Shown here: in pieces, positions 5,873 to 13,822 of the stretch
How positions within the stretch are numbered: position 1 is the stretch's first letter
How the letters are laid out: each line of letters begins with the position of its first letter
DNA from: Pseudomonadota bacterium
Lineage (GTDB): Bacteria; Pseudomonadota; Alphaproteobacteria; Caulobacterales; Caulobacteraceae
Length of the DNA: 16,148 nucleotides
Assembly: GCA_023451375.1 (NCBI GenBank)
Contig: JAEXZS010000086.1
Location: 1 to 16,148, forward strand
Direction of reading: 5' to 3'
Notes under the pieces: generated by a model
What the model saw: the letters and a program-made list of their open reading frames with translations, nothing else
Database searches by the model: none
What the model was told of the DNA's origin: nothing
Position numbers and translations under genes: made by a program

Positions 5873-8071
5873 ATGAACATGGAAAACTTCAAGATCGACG
5901 TCGACGCCGACGGAATCGCCCTGATCACGTTCGACGTGCCGAGCCGGTCGATGAACACCCTGACCTCTTCGGTGATGAAGGAAATTCCCGAACTGGTCGA
6001 ACGCATCAAGACCGACGACGCCATCAAGGGCGCCGTCATCACCTCGGGCAAGGCGTCTGGCTTCTGCGCCGGCGCGGACCTCGGCGACATGGCCGGGGGC
6101 GTGCTGTCGGGCGGCGGCGACCTCCAGAAGGCGTTCGACGCCGGCTGGGCGCTGAACGGCGCCTTCCGCGCGCTGGAGACCTCGGGCAAGCCGGTCGCGG
6201 CCGCGATCAACGGCCTGGCCCTGGGCGGCGGACTGGAGTTCACCCTGGCCTGCCACTACCGCGTGGTCGAGAACGACAACAAGATCCAGCTGGGCCTGCC
6301 CGAGATCAAGGTCGGCCTGTTCCCCGGCGGCGGCGGCACCCAGCGCCTGACGCGGCTGGTCGGCGTGCAGGCGGCCATGATGGCCATGAGCGAAGGCAAG
6401 TCCTTCCGCCCCAACGACGCCAAGGGCGCCGGCATCGTTCATGAGGTGGTCGAGAAGGGTCAGGCGGTCGAGGCGGCCAAGGCCTGGATCAAGAACGGCG
6501 GCAAGGCCGTCCAGCCGTGGGACGACAAGTCGTTCAAACTGCCCGGCGGCGGACCCTACCACCCGGCCGGCATCCAGAACTTCATGGTCGGCAACGCCAT
6601 GCTGAGGAAGCAGTCCTACGGCAACTATCCGGCCGTGCTGAACCTGATGAAGGCCGTCTATGAAGGGACGCAGGTCCCGATGGACGCGGCCCTGCGGATC
6701 GAGACGCGCTACTTCATCAAGACCCTGATGACGCCTCAGGCCCAGGCCATGATCCGGTCTCTGTTCCTGTCCAAGCAGGAGTTGGACAAGGGCGCCGTGC
6801 GTCCGGCGGGTATTCCGAAGTCCGACCCGAAGAAGGTCACGGTCCTGGGCGCCGGCATGATGGGCGCGGGCGTCGCCTATGTGCAGGCCATGGCCGGCAT
6901 CGAAACGGTGCTGATCGATCGCGACCAGGAGGCGGCCGACAAGGGCAAGGCCCACGTCGAGGAACTGCTGAAGAAGCGCCTGTCGCGCGGCCAGATGACC
7001 CAGGAGAAGTACGACGCCACCCTGGCCCTGGTGACCGCCACGACCGACTACGACCTGATCAAGGGCTCGGACCTGGTGATCGAAGCGGTGTTCGAGAACC
7101 GCGAGATCAAGGCCGATGTCACCAAGCGCGCCGAGGCCCAGCTGGCCGAGGGCGCGGTGTTCGGCTCCAACACCTCCACCCTGCCGATCACCAGCCTGGC
7201 GCAGGCTTCGGTCCGACCCGAGGACTTCATCGGCATCCACTTCTTCTCGCCCGTCGACAAGATGATGCTGGTCGAGATCATCCTGGGCGAGAAGACCGGC
7301 GAGGCGGCGATCGCCAAGGCGCTGGACTATGTCCTGAAGATCAAGAAGACCCCGATCGTCGTCAACGACAGCCGCGGCTTCTACACCTCCCGCTGCTTCT
7401 CCACCTTCCTGATGGAAGGCATGGCGATGCTGGAGGAGGGCTGGGCGCCGGCCCTGATCGACAACGTCGGCCGCATGACCGGCATGCCGCGCGGCCCGCT
7501 GGAGATGCACGACGACGTCGCGCTGGACCTGTCCTACAAGATCGCCAAACAGACCCGCGAGGACCTGGGCGACAAGTACGTGCCGACCGAAGGCGAGGAC
7601 ATCGTCGCCAAGATGGTCGAGGGCGGACGCTTCGGCCGCAAGAACGGCAAGGGCTTCTACGACTACGACACCAAGCCCAAGACCCTGTGGAAGGGGCTGT
7701 CGGACCTGGCGCCTGTCACCAAGGCGATCGAGGGACCGGAAGAGCCCGGCGCCTTCGCCCAGATCGACGAGCTGAAGACCCGCCTGCTGTATCGCCAGGC
7801 TGTGGAGGTGGCGCGGTGCTGGGAAGAGGGCGTGATCGACGACCCGCGCGAGGCCGACCTGGGCGCCATCCTGGGCTGGGGCTTCGCGCCCTGGACCGGC
7901 GGACCCATCAGCTTCATCGACGGCATCGGCCTGGCGAAGTTCGTCGAGACGGCCGACCGGCTGGCAAAGACCTACGGCGACCGGTTCAAGGCGCCGCAGC
8001 TGCTGCGCGACATGGCGGCGAACGGCGAGACCTTCTACGGCAGGTTCGCGCCGGAAAAGAAGGCGGCGTGA
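5873..8071 (+). CDS. Fused enoyl-CoA hydratase/3-hydroxyacyl-CoA dehydrogenase (FadB/FadJ-like)
   Basis: This 732-residue multifunctional beta-oxidation protein hydrates trans-2-enoyl-CoA and oxidises the resulting 3-hydroxyacyl-CoA with NAD. Residues about 5-200 form the crotonase domain, with oxyanion-hole segments SGKASGFCAGADL and NGLALGGGLE and the two catalytic glutamates E122 and E144 (GLPEIKVG). Residues about 320-500 form the NAD-binding dehydrogenase domain, with GAGMMGAG (326-333), NTSTLPIT and H456 in IHFFSPVDKMMLVE. The remainder holds the C-terminal dehydrogenase domains (MPRGPLEMHDDVALD). Length matches FadB and FadJ. ATG 5873 has GGGAG only three bases away, while ATG 5879 has better spacing, so the start is uncertain by two codons. 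It forms an operon with the thiolase and is followed by a strong terminator. Confidence 0.94.
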   Translation: MNMENFKIDVDADGIALITFDVPSRSMNTLTSSVMKEIPELVERIKTDDAIKGAVITSGKASGFCAGADLGDMAGGVLSGGGDLQKAFDAGWALNGAFRALETSGKPVAAAINGLALGGGLEFTLACHYRVVENDNKIQLGLPEIKVGLFPGGGGTQRLTRLVGVQAAMMAMSEGKSFRPNDAKGAGIVHEVVEKGQAVEAAKAWIKNGGKAVQPWDDKSFKLPGGGPYHPAGIQNFMVGNAMLRKQSYGNYPAVLNLMKAVYEGTQVPMDAALRIETRYFIKTLMTPQAQAMIRSLFLSKQELDKGAVRPAGIPKSDPKKVTVLGAGMMGAGVAYVQAMAGIETVLIDRDQEAADKGKAHVEELLKKRLSRGQMTQEKYDATLALVTATTDYDLIKGSDLVIEAVFENREIKADVTKRAEAQLAEGAVFGSNTSTLPITSLAQASVRPEDFIGIHFFSPVDKMMLVEIILGEKTGEAAIAKALDYVLKIKKTPIVVNDSRGFYTSRCFSTFLMEGMAMLEEGWAPALIDNVGRMTGMPRGPLEMHDDVALDLSYKIAKQTREDLGDKYVPTEGEDIVAKMVEGGRFGRKNGKGFYDYDTKPKTLWKGLSDLAPVTKAIEGPEEPGAFAQIDELKTRLLYRQAVEVARCWEEGVIDDPREADLGAILGWGFAPWTGGPISFIDGIGLAKFVETADRLAKTYGDRFKAPQLLRDMAANGETFYGRFAPEKKAA

Positions 8072-8094
8072 CCAGCGGCCGGAACTGAGCTGAG

Positions 8095-8124
8095 AGGGCC
8101 GGGAGCGATCCCGGCCCTTTCTTC
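8095..8124 (+). terminator. Rho-independent terminator of the beta-oxidation operon
   Basis: A perfect 10-bp stem AGGGCCGGGA/TCCCGGCCCT with a GCGA tetraloop is followed by TTCTTCTT, 23 bases after the stop of the hydratase/dehydrogenase gene. It also lies downstream of the convergent aldo/keto reductase gene. Confidence 0.9.
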
Positions 8125-8173
8125 TTGAGCGCCGGGTGTGAGGGACTGCGGGAGCGGCGACCTCCCTCGACCG

Positions 8174-9010
8174 CTAAATGATGTCCAGCGGCGTTTCGTG
8201 CGTCGGCGGCGGAAAGGCGTGGTCGAGCCGTTCCAGGTCCTCGGGGTCGAACTGGATCTCCAGGGCCTCGGCGTTGGCCTCGACATGCTCGACCGAGGAC
8301 GCCTTGGGGATGGCGATGACCCCGTCGTGGCACAGTACGGCGGCCAGGGCGACTTGGGCCGGCGAGGCGTCGTGGCGGTTGGCGATGTCCACGATCAACG
8401 GGTGCTCCAGCAGCCCGCCGCGCCCTAGCGGCGAATAGGCCATCATCGGCATGTCCCGCGCCTGCATCCACGGCAGCAGGTCGAACTCGATCCCGCGCGA
8501 ACCCAGGTTGTAGAGCAGCTGGTTGGCGGCGCAGTCGTTCCCGCCGGCGATATCGACCAGCCGCTCCATGGTGCGCAGGTCCAGGTTGGACACGCCCCAG
8601 CGGGCGATCATGCCTTCGTCGACCAACTCCTGGAAGGCGTCGACGGTCTCCTCCAGCGGGACGCGGCCTTCCCAATGCAGCAGGTAGAGGTCGAGCCGGT
8701 CGACGCCCAGCCGCTCCAGCGATTTCTCGCAGGACAGCATCATCTTCATCTCCGAGGCGTTCTCGGGCTTCACCTTGGAAACCAGGAAGACCTCGTCGCG
8801 GCGCCCGGCGATGACCTCGCCCACCAGCCGTTCCGAGCGGCCGTCGCCGTAGAGCTCGGCCGTGTCGATCAGCGTCATGCCCAGGTCGATCCCGCGCGCC
8901 AAGGCCTGCTGCTCCGCGTCGCGGCGGGACGGATCGTCACCGATCTCCCAGGTCCCTTGGCCCAGGGCGGGGACGGTCGTACCGTCGGCGAAGGTGACGA
9001 GGCGGGTCAT
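8174..9010 (-). CDS. Aldo/keto reductase
   Basis: This is a 278-residue (alpha/beta)8-barrel NADPH-dependent oxidoreductase that would reduce aldehydes or ketones to alcohols in the cytoplasm. The catalytic tetrad is visible: D49 (LIDTAELYG), Y54, K79 (FLVSKVKP) and H112 (LYLLHWEG). A WGVSNLD segment and the NADPH-binding loop AIPKASSVEHVEAN near the C-terminus fit the family. I start it at ATG 9010 (MTRLVTFADG), where the family-typical first strand begins. The reading frame stays open further upstream but that part runs antisense to the neighbouring hydrolase. The ribosome site is weak (TTGGGA). It is divergent from the alpha/beta hydrolase with only 31 bases between the starts. Substrate unknown. 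Confidence 0.9.
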   Translation of the reverse strand: MTRLVTFADGTTVPALGQGTWEIGDDPSRRDAEQQALARGIDLGMTLIDTAELYGDGRSERLVGEVIAGRRDEVFLVSKVKPENASEMKMMLSCEKSLERLGVDRLDLYLLHWEGRVPLEETVDAFQELVDEGMIARWGVSNLDLRTMERLVDIAGGNDCAANQLLYNLGSRGIEFDLLPWMQARDMPMMAYSPLGRGGLLEHPLIVDIANRHDASPAQVALAAVLCHDGVIAIPKASSVEHVEANAEALEIQFDPEDLERLDHAFPPPTHETPLDII

Positions 9011-9041
9011 GGTGGTCCCAATGCACGGCGAGGGGTGAAGG

Positions 9042-10022
9042 ATGCAGTCGCGCCTTATCAGGACCGACGGATTGGCCCAACAGGTGCTGGAGGCCGGAGA
9101 GGGGCCGCTGGTGCTGCTGATCCACGGCTTTCCCGAACTGAGCCTCAGCTGGCGCGCGCAGATCGAGGCGCTCGCGGCGGCGGGATATCGGGCGGTCGCG
9201 CCCGACATGCGCGGCTATGGCGGCACGGACAGGCCGAAGGGGCCGGAGAACCATACGATCCTGCATCTGGTCGGGGACATGGTCGACCTGGCCCGGGCGC
9301 TGGGCGTCGACACCTGCGTCGTCGCCGGCCACGACTGGGGCGCGCCGGTCGCCTGGCACTGCGCGCTGCTGAGACCGGACGTCTTCACCGCCGTCGCCGG
9401 ACTGTCCGTGCCGTTCCAGCCGCGCCGGCCCAAGGGGCCTCCGACCGCCGCCATGGCGGCGATCACGCGACGCGCGGGCCTGGGCGACCTCTACATCAGC
9501 CGGTTCCAGGCGCCCGACGCGCACGAGGCCCTGGACATCGATCCGGCGACGACGCTGAGGAAGCTGTTCTGGGCCTATGACGGCGCGACGCCGGCGGAAC
9601 AGCGGTCGACCGGCTTCCTGCCGTCAGGCGTCGATCTGCTCGACACGATCGACGACGCCGCGACCCTGCCGCCGTGGCTGGAGCCCGCGCATTTCGAGGC
9701 CTATGTCGCCGCCTTCGCGGCCGCAGGCTTCGCGGGACCGCTGGACTGGTACCGGGCGCTGGACTTGAATTGGACCCAGACGCGGTTCCTGCAGGACCAG
9801 AAGATTCTCCAGCCGGCCCTGTTCGTCGTCGGCGAGAACGATCCCGTCCGTCTCTACGCGGGCGCGCACGAGGCGGGGCTGAAGGACTGGGCTCCCGGGC
9901 TCACCCGCACGGTGGTCGTGCCGGGCGCCGGCCACTGGATTCAGCAGGAGCGGCCGGAGGTGATCAACGCCCTCTTGCTGGACTTCCTGGCTGAGCTCGG
10001 GACGCTGGGGCCGGTGCTCTAG
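9042..10022 (+). CDS. Alpha/beta hydrolase, epoxide-hydrolase-like
   Basis: This encodes 326 residues with the alpha/beta-hydrolase fold. The oxyanion motif HGFPE (28-32), DMRGYG with GTDRP (55-64), the nucleophile elbow GHDWG with Asp98, a likely acid D267 (GENDPVR) and the catalytic H298 (GAGHWIQQE) are all present. An aspartate nucleophile after GH and the HGFPE motif are the pattern of soluble epoxide hydrolases and related haloalkane-type enzymes, and fit epoxide hydrolysis to diols. There is no signal peptide, so it is cytoplasmic. AGGGGTGAAGG precedes the ATG. Its stop shares the CTAG with the convergent flavin oxidoreductase gene. The true substrate is not known. Confidence 0.88.
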   Translation: MQSRLIRTDGLAQQVLEAGEGPLVLLIHGFPELSLSWRAQIEALAAAGYRAVAPDMRGYGGTDRPKGPENHTILHLVGDMVDLARALGVDTCVVAGHDWGAPVAWHCALLRPDVFTAVAGLSVPFQPRRPKGPPTAAMAAITRRAGLGDLYISRFQAPDAHEALDIDPATTLRKLFWAYDGATPAEQRSTGFLPSGVDLLDTIDDAATLPPWLEPAHFEAYVAAFAAAGFAGPLDWYRALDLNWTQTRFLQDQKILQPALFVVGENDPVRLYAGAHEAGLKDWAPGLTRTVVVPGAGHWIQQERPEVINALLLDFLAELGTLGPVL

Positions 10023-11008
10023 GCGAGCGCCGTCCGGGCCTCCGCCACGATCTCGAGGCTGCGGATGCGCGCGGCGTTGTCGAACATCATGCCGGTGATC
10101 ATCAGTTCGTCGACCTGGGTAAGGGCGATGAAGTCGGCGATCTGCTTGCGCACCGTCTCCGGGCCGCCGACCGCGGAGTAGATCAGGCGGCTCTTGGCGC
10201 CGGCGATCTGCTGGGGCGTCAGGACGGCTTCGATGTCGTCCACGGGCGGGGGCAGTTTGCCGGGCCTGCCGGTGGAAAGGCGGGCGAAGCTCTGCTGCAT
10301 GGAGGTGGACAGGCGACGGCCCTCCTCGTCCGTATCGGCGGCGAAGACGTTGATCGCCGCCATGGCGTGGGGTCTGGCCAGGCGGCCCGACGGGGTGAAC
10401 TCGCGACGGTAGAGGGCCAGGGCCTCAAGCAGCAGCTCGGGCGCGAAATGGCTGGCGAAGGCGTAGGGCAGGCCCAGCTGGCCGGCGAGCTGGGCGCTGA
10501 ACAGGCTGGAGCCCAGCAGCCAGATGGGCACGCGCAGGCCTTCGCCGGGAACGGCGCGCACCGGCTGGGATTCTGCGGCCGGCTCGAACCAGTTGATCAG
10601 TTCGACCACGTCGCGCGGGAAATGGTCCGCGCCCTCGAAATAACGCCGGAGCGCGCGGGCCGTGGCGCCGTCCGTCCCGGGCGCCCGTCCGAGCCCCAGG
10701 TCGATGCGGCCAGGATAGAGCGTCTCCAGCGTGCCGAACTGTTCAGCCACCACCAGCGGGGCGTGGTTGGGCAGCATCACGCCGCCAGAGCCGACGCGAA
10801 TGCGCTGCGTTCCCGCCGCCACGTGGCCGATGACGATGGCGGTGGCGGCGCTGGCGATGCCGGGCATGTTGTGATGTTCGGCCAGCCAGAAGCGCTCGTA
10901 GCCGAGGCGATCGGCGGCCTGCGCCAGGGCGAGGGTCTCGTCGAGGGCGCGGCGGGCGTCGCCGCCTTCGACGATGGGCGACAGGTCAAGCACGGAGAAG
11001 GGGATCAT
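10019..11008 (-). CDS. LLM-class (luciferase-like) flavin-dependent oxidoreductase
   Basis: This 329-residue TIM-barrel protein belongs to the bacterial-luciferase-like monooxygenase group, which uses reduced flavin to oxygenate small organic substrates. Typical segments are RFWLAEHHNMPGIASA (near 40-55), GTQRIRVGSGGVMLPNHAPL (65-84), AEQFGTLETLYPGRIDLGLG (88-107), an IWLLGSS flavin-contact strand and a late SAVGGPETVRKQIADF segment. It resembles the YhbW-type subgroup. No partner flavin reductase gene is visible in the window. ATG at 11008 gives the expected first strand (MIPFSVLDLSPI), with only a weak ribosome site. It converges on the hydrolase gene with a four-base overlap. Confidence 0.9.
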   Translation of the reverse strand: MIPFSVLDLSPIVEGGDARRALDETLALAQAADRLGYERFWLAEHHNMPGIASAATAIVIGHVAAGTQRIRVGSGGVMLPNHAPLVVAEQFGTLETLYPGRIDLGLGRAPGTDGATARALRRYFEGADHFPRDVVELINWFEPAAESQPVRAVPGEGLRVPIWLLGSSLFSAQLAGQLGLPYAFASHFAPELLLEALALYRREFTPSGRLARPHAMAAINVFAADTDEEGRRLSTSMQQSFARLSTGRPGKLPPPVDDIEAVLTPQQIAGAKSRLIYSAVGGPETVRKQIADFIALTQVDELMITGMMFDNAARIRSLEIVAEARTALA

Positions 11009-11044
11009 CCAGCCTAGATCGGAAGCGCGGCGCGAGGATCAAGG

Positions 11045-11069
11045 GGAACCGCAACCGATCCGGAGGCTT
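11045..11069 (+). promoter_or_regulatory. Candidate EcfG-type stress promoter before the acidic protein gene
   Basis: GGAAC (11045-11049) is followed after 18 bases by TT (11068-11069), 28 bases before the ATG at 11098. Spacing and distance match the element before the hemerythrin gene almost exactly. The motif is short, so chance is possible. Confidence 0.45.
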
Positions 11070-11097
11070 GAGTCGATCTGAACTCGAGGAGCGCGCC

Positions 11098-11448
11098 ATG
11101 ACCGATCAGCCCCCGCAGACCGAACCTGAATGCGAAGACGCCCGTGAGGCCGCCGACATGGGCGAAAAGCCCGATCTGGGTCACAAGGCCGACGCCCTGA
11201 TCAACGCTCTGGAAGGCACGGACACCGGGTCGGACACCCGCGCCGGGTCGCTGCGCGGCGGCTCGGCCTCTGGGTCGGAGGTCGATCCGGATTCCGCGGA
11301 GATCAACCGCACCCTGGCGGAGGAAGGGGAGGCGCTGGCCGACCCCGAGTCTCCCTCCAACGCGGAACCCGGCGGAATCGAGGGATCGGGCCGTCGTTTT
11401 TCAGGCGAAGCCGGCGATCCGGTGGAGGGCGCGCGCGGCGCCGACTGA
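11098..11448 (+). CDS. Small acidic, probably disordered protein
   Basis: This encodes 116 residues rich in Glu, Asp, Gly, Ser and Ala, with few hydrophobic residues. There is no signal peptide or membrane segment, and it is strongly acidic. Short patches such as GHKADALINALEGT (27-40) and AEINRTLAEEGEAL may form transient helices, while the rest looks disordered. I do not recognise a family. The start at ATG 11098 is supported by CGAGGAG about seven bases upstream. An earlier in-frame start at 11068 would overlap the proposed promoter. The GGAAC-N18-TT element upstream suggests stress induction, which fits a small hydrophilic stress protein, but this is inference. Confidence 0.7.
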   Translation: MTDQPPQTEPECEDAREAADMGEKPDLGHKADALINALEGTDTGSDTRAGSLRGGSASGSEVDPDSAEINRTLAEEGEALADPESPSNAEPGGIEGSGRRFSGEAGDPVEGARGAD

Positions 11449-11516
11449 GCGCCGCCTTGCCGTCGCCGCATCGAGGCGCCACGGTGGCGCTTCGCCTATA
11501 GAGGTCCAGATACCCA

Positions 11517-12026
11517 ATGATACGCCGTCCGGCGGCCGCGGCCGTCTTTGTTCTGTTCACGCTCTGCGCCTGCGACCGGACCCCGTCCCCTTCAGAGACG
11601 GCGCATCCCGCGGACGCGGCTACGACCGCGGCGCCCGCGCCGGAGGCGGCTCCGGACGCGCCGATCGCCGGCGGCGCGCTCGCGACGACGGGAGAGGCCG
11701 CTCCGGCGGCCCCAGGCGCGCCGGAGTTCGCCGCTCTCTATCCCGGAGCCGAGCTGGACGCGGCGCCGACCACCGCGAGCGGCGACTCGGGCGAAGGCGG
11801 GCTCGTGACCTTCCGCACCGACGCGACGCCGGACGAGGTCGTGGCCTTCTACGAGCGCCGCGCCGTCGCCGCCGGGATGCGACCGGTGATGGGCATGAGC
11901 CAGGGCGACGCGCGGGCGTTCGGCGCCTCGGCGGGAGAGACCGAAGGAGCCAAGCTCCAGGTCGTGGCCGCCCCTGACGAGGCCGGCGCGACCTCGGTCC
12001 AGCTGAGCTGGAGCTCGGGAGGGTGA
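11517..12026 (+). CDS. Putative lipoprotein, first gene of a three-gene envelope operon
   Basis: This encodes 169 residues. An N-terminal signal MIRRPAAAAVFVLFTLCAC ends in a lipobox-like LCAC, so Cys19 is the likely lipidated residue. Residues about 20-75 are a low-complexity Ala/Pro/Thr linker. The C-terminal part (about 77-165) looks folded: EFAALYPGAELDA, TFRTDATPDEVVAFYERRAVAAGM, then a strand ending SVQLSWSS. This resembles small alpha/beta domains of periplasmic proteins in which a TPDEVVAFY-type helix recurs, but I cannot name a function. GAGGTCC about nine bases upstream of ATG 11517 is an acceptable ribosome site. Its stop overlaps the start of the next gene by four bases (GTGA). 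Confidence 0.7.
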   Translation: MIRRPAAAAVFVLFTLCACDRTPSPSETAHPADAATTAAPAPEAAPDAPIAGGALATTGEAAPAAPGAPEFAALYPGAELDAAPTTASGDSGEGGLVTFRTDATPDEVVAFYERRAVAAGMRPVMGMSQGDARAFGASAGETEGAKLQVVAAPDEAGATSVQLSWSSGG

Positions 12027-12823
12027 TCGCGCGCGCGGCGTTGGCGGGCGCCGCCGCGCTGACGCTGGCGGCCTGCGCCTCGACGGCGCCGCGTGCGCCG
12101 GCGGTCGCCACCGTGTCCTCCGGCTATCTGTCGGATGAAGCTCTGACACTGCTGGCCGCCGCCGTTCCGCCGCCGCCCGGGCCGGGATCATCCCGCGACC
12201 GAGAGGACATGGCGGCGTCGGCGCGTCTGGCGGCGCTGGAGGACACCGATCGCTGGCTTCTGGCGACCTCGCACGCGGAGCTGAGGCCGCCGCTGGCGCT
12301 GCAGCATTTCGATTGCGTGCTGAGCGTTCGACTGGGCTCGGCGGAGACCCCCCGCCTGGACGCGTTGATGGCCAAGGTGTTCCACGATGCGGACTCCGTG
12401 GCCGAGCAGGTGAAGGCGCGCGCGCGTCGGCCTCGGCCCGTCGGTGATGATGCCGACCGAAATCCCTGCCAGAGGGTCAACGCAGCCGCGCGGGCCAGCG
12501 CCTCCTACCCCTCCGGCAGCGCGGCGGTCGCCGCCGCCTACGCCGAGGCCTTCGCACGGCTGGAGCCGGAACGGGCCGAGGCGGTGCGGCGGATCGGGCG
12601 CGAGATCGGGATCAGCCGCCTGATCTGCGCCATGCACTATCCGAGCGACGTGGAGGCGGGCGACGCGATCGGCCGCGCCGTCGTGGCGGAGGCGTCCATG
12701 ACGCCCTCGTTCCGATCAGATGCAGAGGCGGCGCGCGCGGAACTGGCGGCGGCGCGTGCGACCGGGCGAACCAATCCGGGTTGCGCGGCCGAACGGGCGG
12801 CGTTGGCGACGCCGCTGCCCTGA
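12023..12823 (+). CDS. Class A acid phosphatase/PAP2-like lipoprotein with altered PSGH motif
   Basis: This encodes 266 residues with a lipoprotein signal (lipobox LAAC, Cys18). The phosphatase signature is present in order. KARARRPRP (131-139) fits KxxxxxxRP. YPSGS (162-166) stands where PSGH is expected. SRLICAMHYPSD (198-209) fits SRxxxxxHxxxD, with presumed nucleophile H205. Spacings of 23 and 31 residues fit the class A non-specific acid phosphatase pattern, so it would act on phosphate esters in the periplasm. Ser166 replaces the histidine that normally assists leaving-group protonation, so activity may be reduced, altered or lost. The start is GTG at 12023, overlapping the upstream stop as GTGA, with GGGAGG directly in front. 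Its stop overlaps the next start as TGATG. Confidence 0.8.
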   Translation: MIARAALAGAAALTLAACASTAPRAPAVATVSSGYLSDEALTLLAAAVPPPPGPGSSRDREDMAASARLAALEDTDRWLLATSHAELRPPLALQHFDCVLSVRLGSAETPRLDALMAKVFHDADSVAEQVKARARRPRPVGDDADRNPCQRVNAAARASASYPSGSAAVAAAYAEAFARLEPERAEAVRRIGREIGISRLICAMHYPSDVEAGDAIGRAVVAEASMTPSFRSDAEAARAELAAARATGRTNPGCAAERAALATPLP

Positions 12824-13773
12824 TGCTGGGTCTCGCGGCCGCCCTGGTGATCCAGACCGGCCTGCCGGCCGCGCGACCCTGCACGGCGGAGGAGATCGAG
12901 GGGCTGACCGTCCGATCGGACACCCCTTATCGCCTGCGCTGCCGCGCCGAAATGAACGGCCATCCGGTGCGGCGCCGAGTGCTGATCGAGGGGGCGGAGG
13001 CGTCCGGCGCGGGTCTGGACTGCGGCGGCGGACGGGTAGAAGCGCCGGGAACTCCATCCACCCGCAGGCCCACGATCGCTGTCTGGTCACGACTGGACGA
13101 TGCGGGATGGAGCCGACCGACGGACGTGACCGTCCGCGACTGCACCGTGATCGGCAATGTCCGCATCTGGGGCATGGGCGCGGGCGGCTCTATGCGCGAC
13201 CTGCAGGCGTCCTCGCGCACCGCGGGCCACACGCTGGCAGCCCAGAACGCCGCGCCGACGCGGGTGACGCTGGATCAAATCCGCTTCGAGGCGGTCGGAA
13301 CCATTCCGCTGTACGTCGGGCCGGGCGTGACGCGGACGACGGTAACGGGTTCTCGATTCGCGGGCCGATCCACCTCCACGGCGATCTATCTGGACGCCGA
13401 GAGCGCCGGAGCCGTTATCCACGACAGCGACTTCGACCTCCGGACGGCGCGCGAACACATCGCGGTGGATGGCTCAGGCGCCAATCGGATCATCGGCAAT
13501 CGCTTCGCCCTGAACGGCCGCGGCGGGATCTTCCTCTACCGCAACTGCGGCGAGGACGGCGTGATCCGGCACCAGACCCCGTCCTATAACCAGATCACGG
13601 ACAATGTCTTCTCGGGTGCGGCGTGGCTGAGGCCGCGCACCGTCGTCGTGGGCGCGCGCGAGGGCGACCGGCGCTACTGCGGCGACGACGCGGGTTGGCC
13701 GTTCGGCTCCAGCGCCGACGATGGCGACAATCCAGTGGGCAATCGCGTCGAGCGGAACCGGACGGTCCGTTAG
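12823..13773 (+). CDS. Secreted right-handed parallel beta-helix protein
   Basis: This encodes 316 residues. The N-terminus MLGLAAALVIQTGLPAARP is a signal-peptide-like hydrophobic stretch. The rest has repeating short strands typical of beta-helix (pectate-lyase-like) proteins: DVTVRDCTVIGNVRIWGMG, PTRVTLDQIRFEAVGTIPLY, TRTTVTGSRFAGRSTSTAIY, GAVIHDSDFDL, ANRIIGNRFALNGRGGIFLY, YNQITDNVFSG and GNRVERNRTV. The recurring N-R-I/V-x-x-N-x-F coil pattern supports the fold. Several cysteines (CTAEE, RLRCRAE, LDCGGG, RNCGEDG, RRYCGDD) may form disulfides. No catalytic motif is recognisable, so it may bind or cleave a polysaccharide. ATG 12823 is chosen because it overlaps the upstream stop as TGATG. 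The open frame extends slightly further to a TTG at 12781 with no support. Confidence 0.75.
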   Translation: MLGLAAALVIQTGLPAARPCTAEEIEGLTVRSDTPYRLRCRAEMNGHPVRRRVLIEGAEASGAGLDCGGGRVEAPGTPSTRRPTIAVWSRLDDAGWSRPTDVTVRDCTVIGNVRIWGMGAGGSMRDLQASSRTAGHTLAAQNAAPTRVTLDQIRFEAVGTIPLYVGPGVTRTTVTGSRFAGRSTSTAIYLDAESAGAVIHDSDFDLRTAREHIAVDGSGANRIIGNRFALNGRGGIFLYRNCGEDGVIRHQTPSYNQITDNVFSGAAWLRPRTVVVGAREGDRRYCGDDAGWPFGSSADDGDNPVGNRVERNRTVR

Positions 13774-13805
13774 CGGACGGGCCGAGACGAAGATGGTCCG
13801 GGTTG

Positions 13806-13822
13806 GCTGAGCTTTGCTCAGC
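13806..13822. repeat. Inverted repeat between the beta-helix gene and relaxase
   Basis: GCTGAGC and GCTCAGC form a perfect 7-bp stem with a TTT loop, 32 bases after the beta-helix stop. There is no T run afterwards. It may be a weak terminator of the envelope operon. Because it lies 93 bases upstream of a relaxase gene, an oriT-associated repeat is also possible. Confidence 0.5.

Noticed and set aside
5657..7510. Very long open frame (about 617 codons) on the minus strand opposite the hydratase/dehydrogenase gene
   Set aside because: It is rich in His, Asp, Val, Gln and Leu in repetitive order, as expected for the complement of a GC-rich gene, and matches no family. The plus-strand protein has full catalytic motifs.
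11480..11495. Hairpin GCGCCA-CGG-TGGCGC after the acidic protein gene as a terminator
   Set aside because: Short stem with a three-base loop and no T run; too weak to annotate.
13087..13589. Arg/Pro/Gly-rich open frames overlapping the beta-helix gene on both strands
   Set aside because: Low-complexity shadow translation; the beta-helix frame has regular coil repeats and coupled start.
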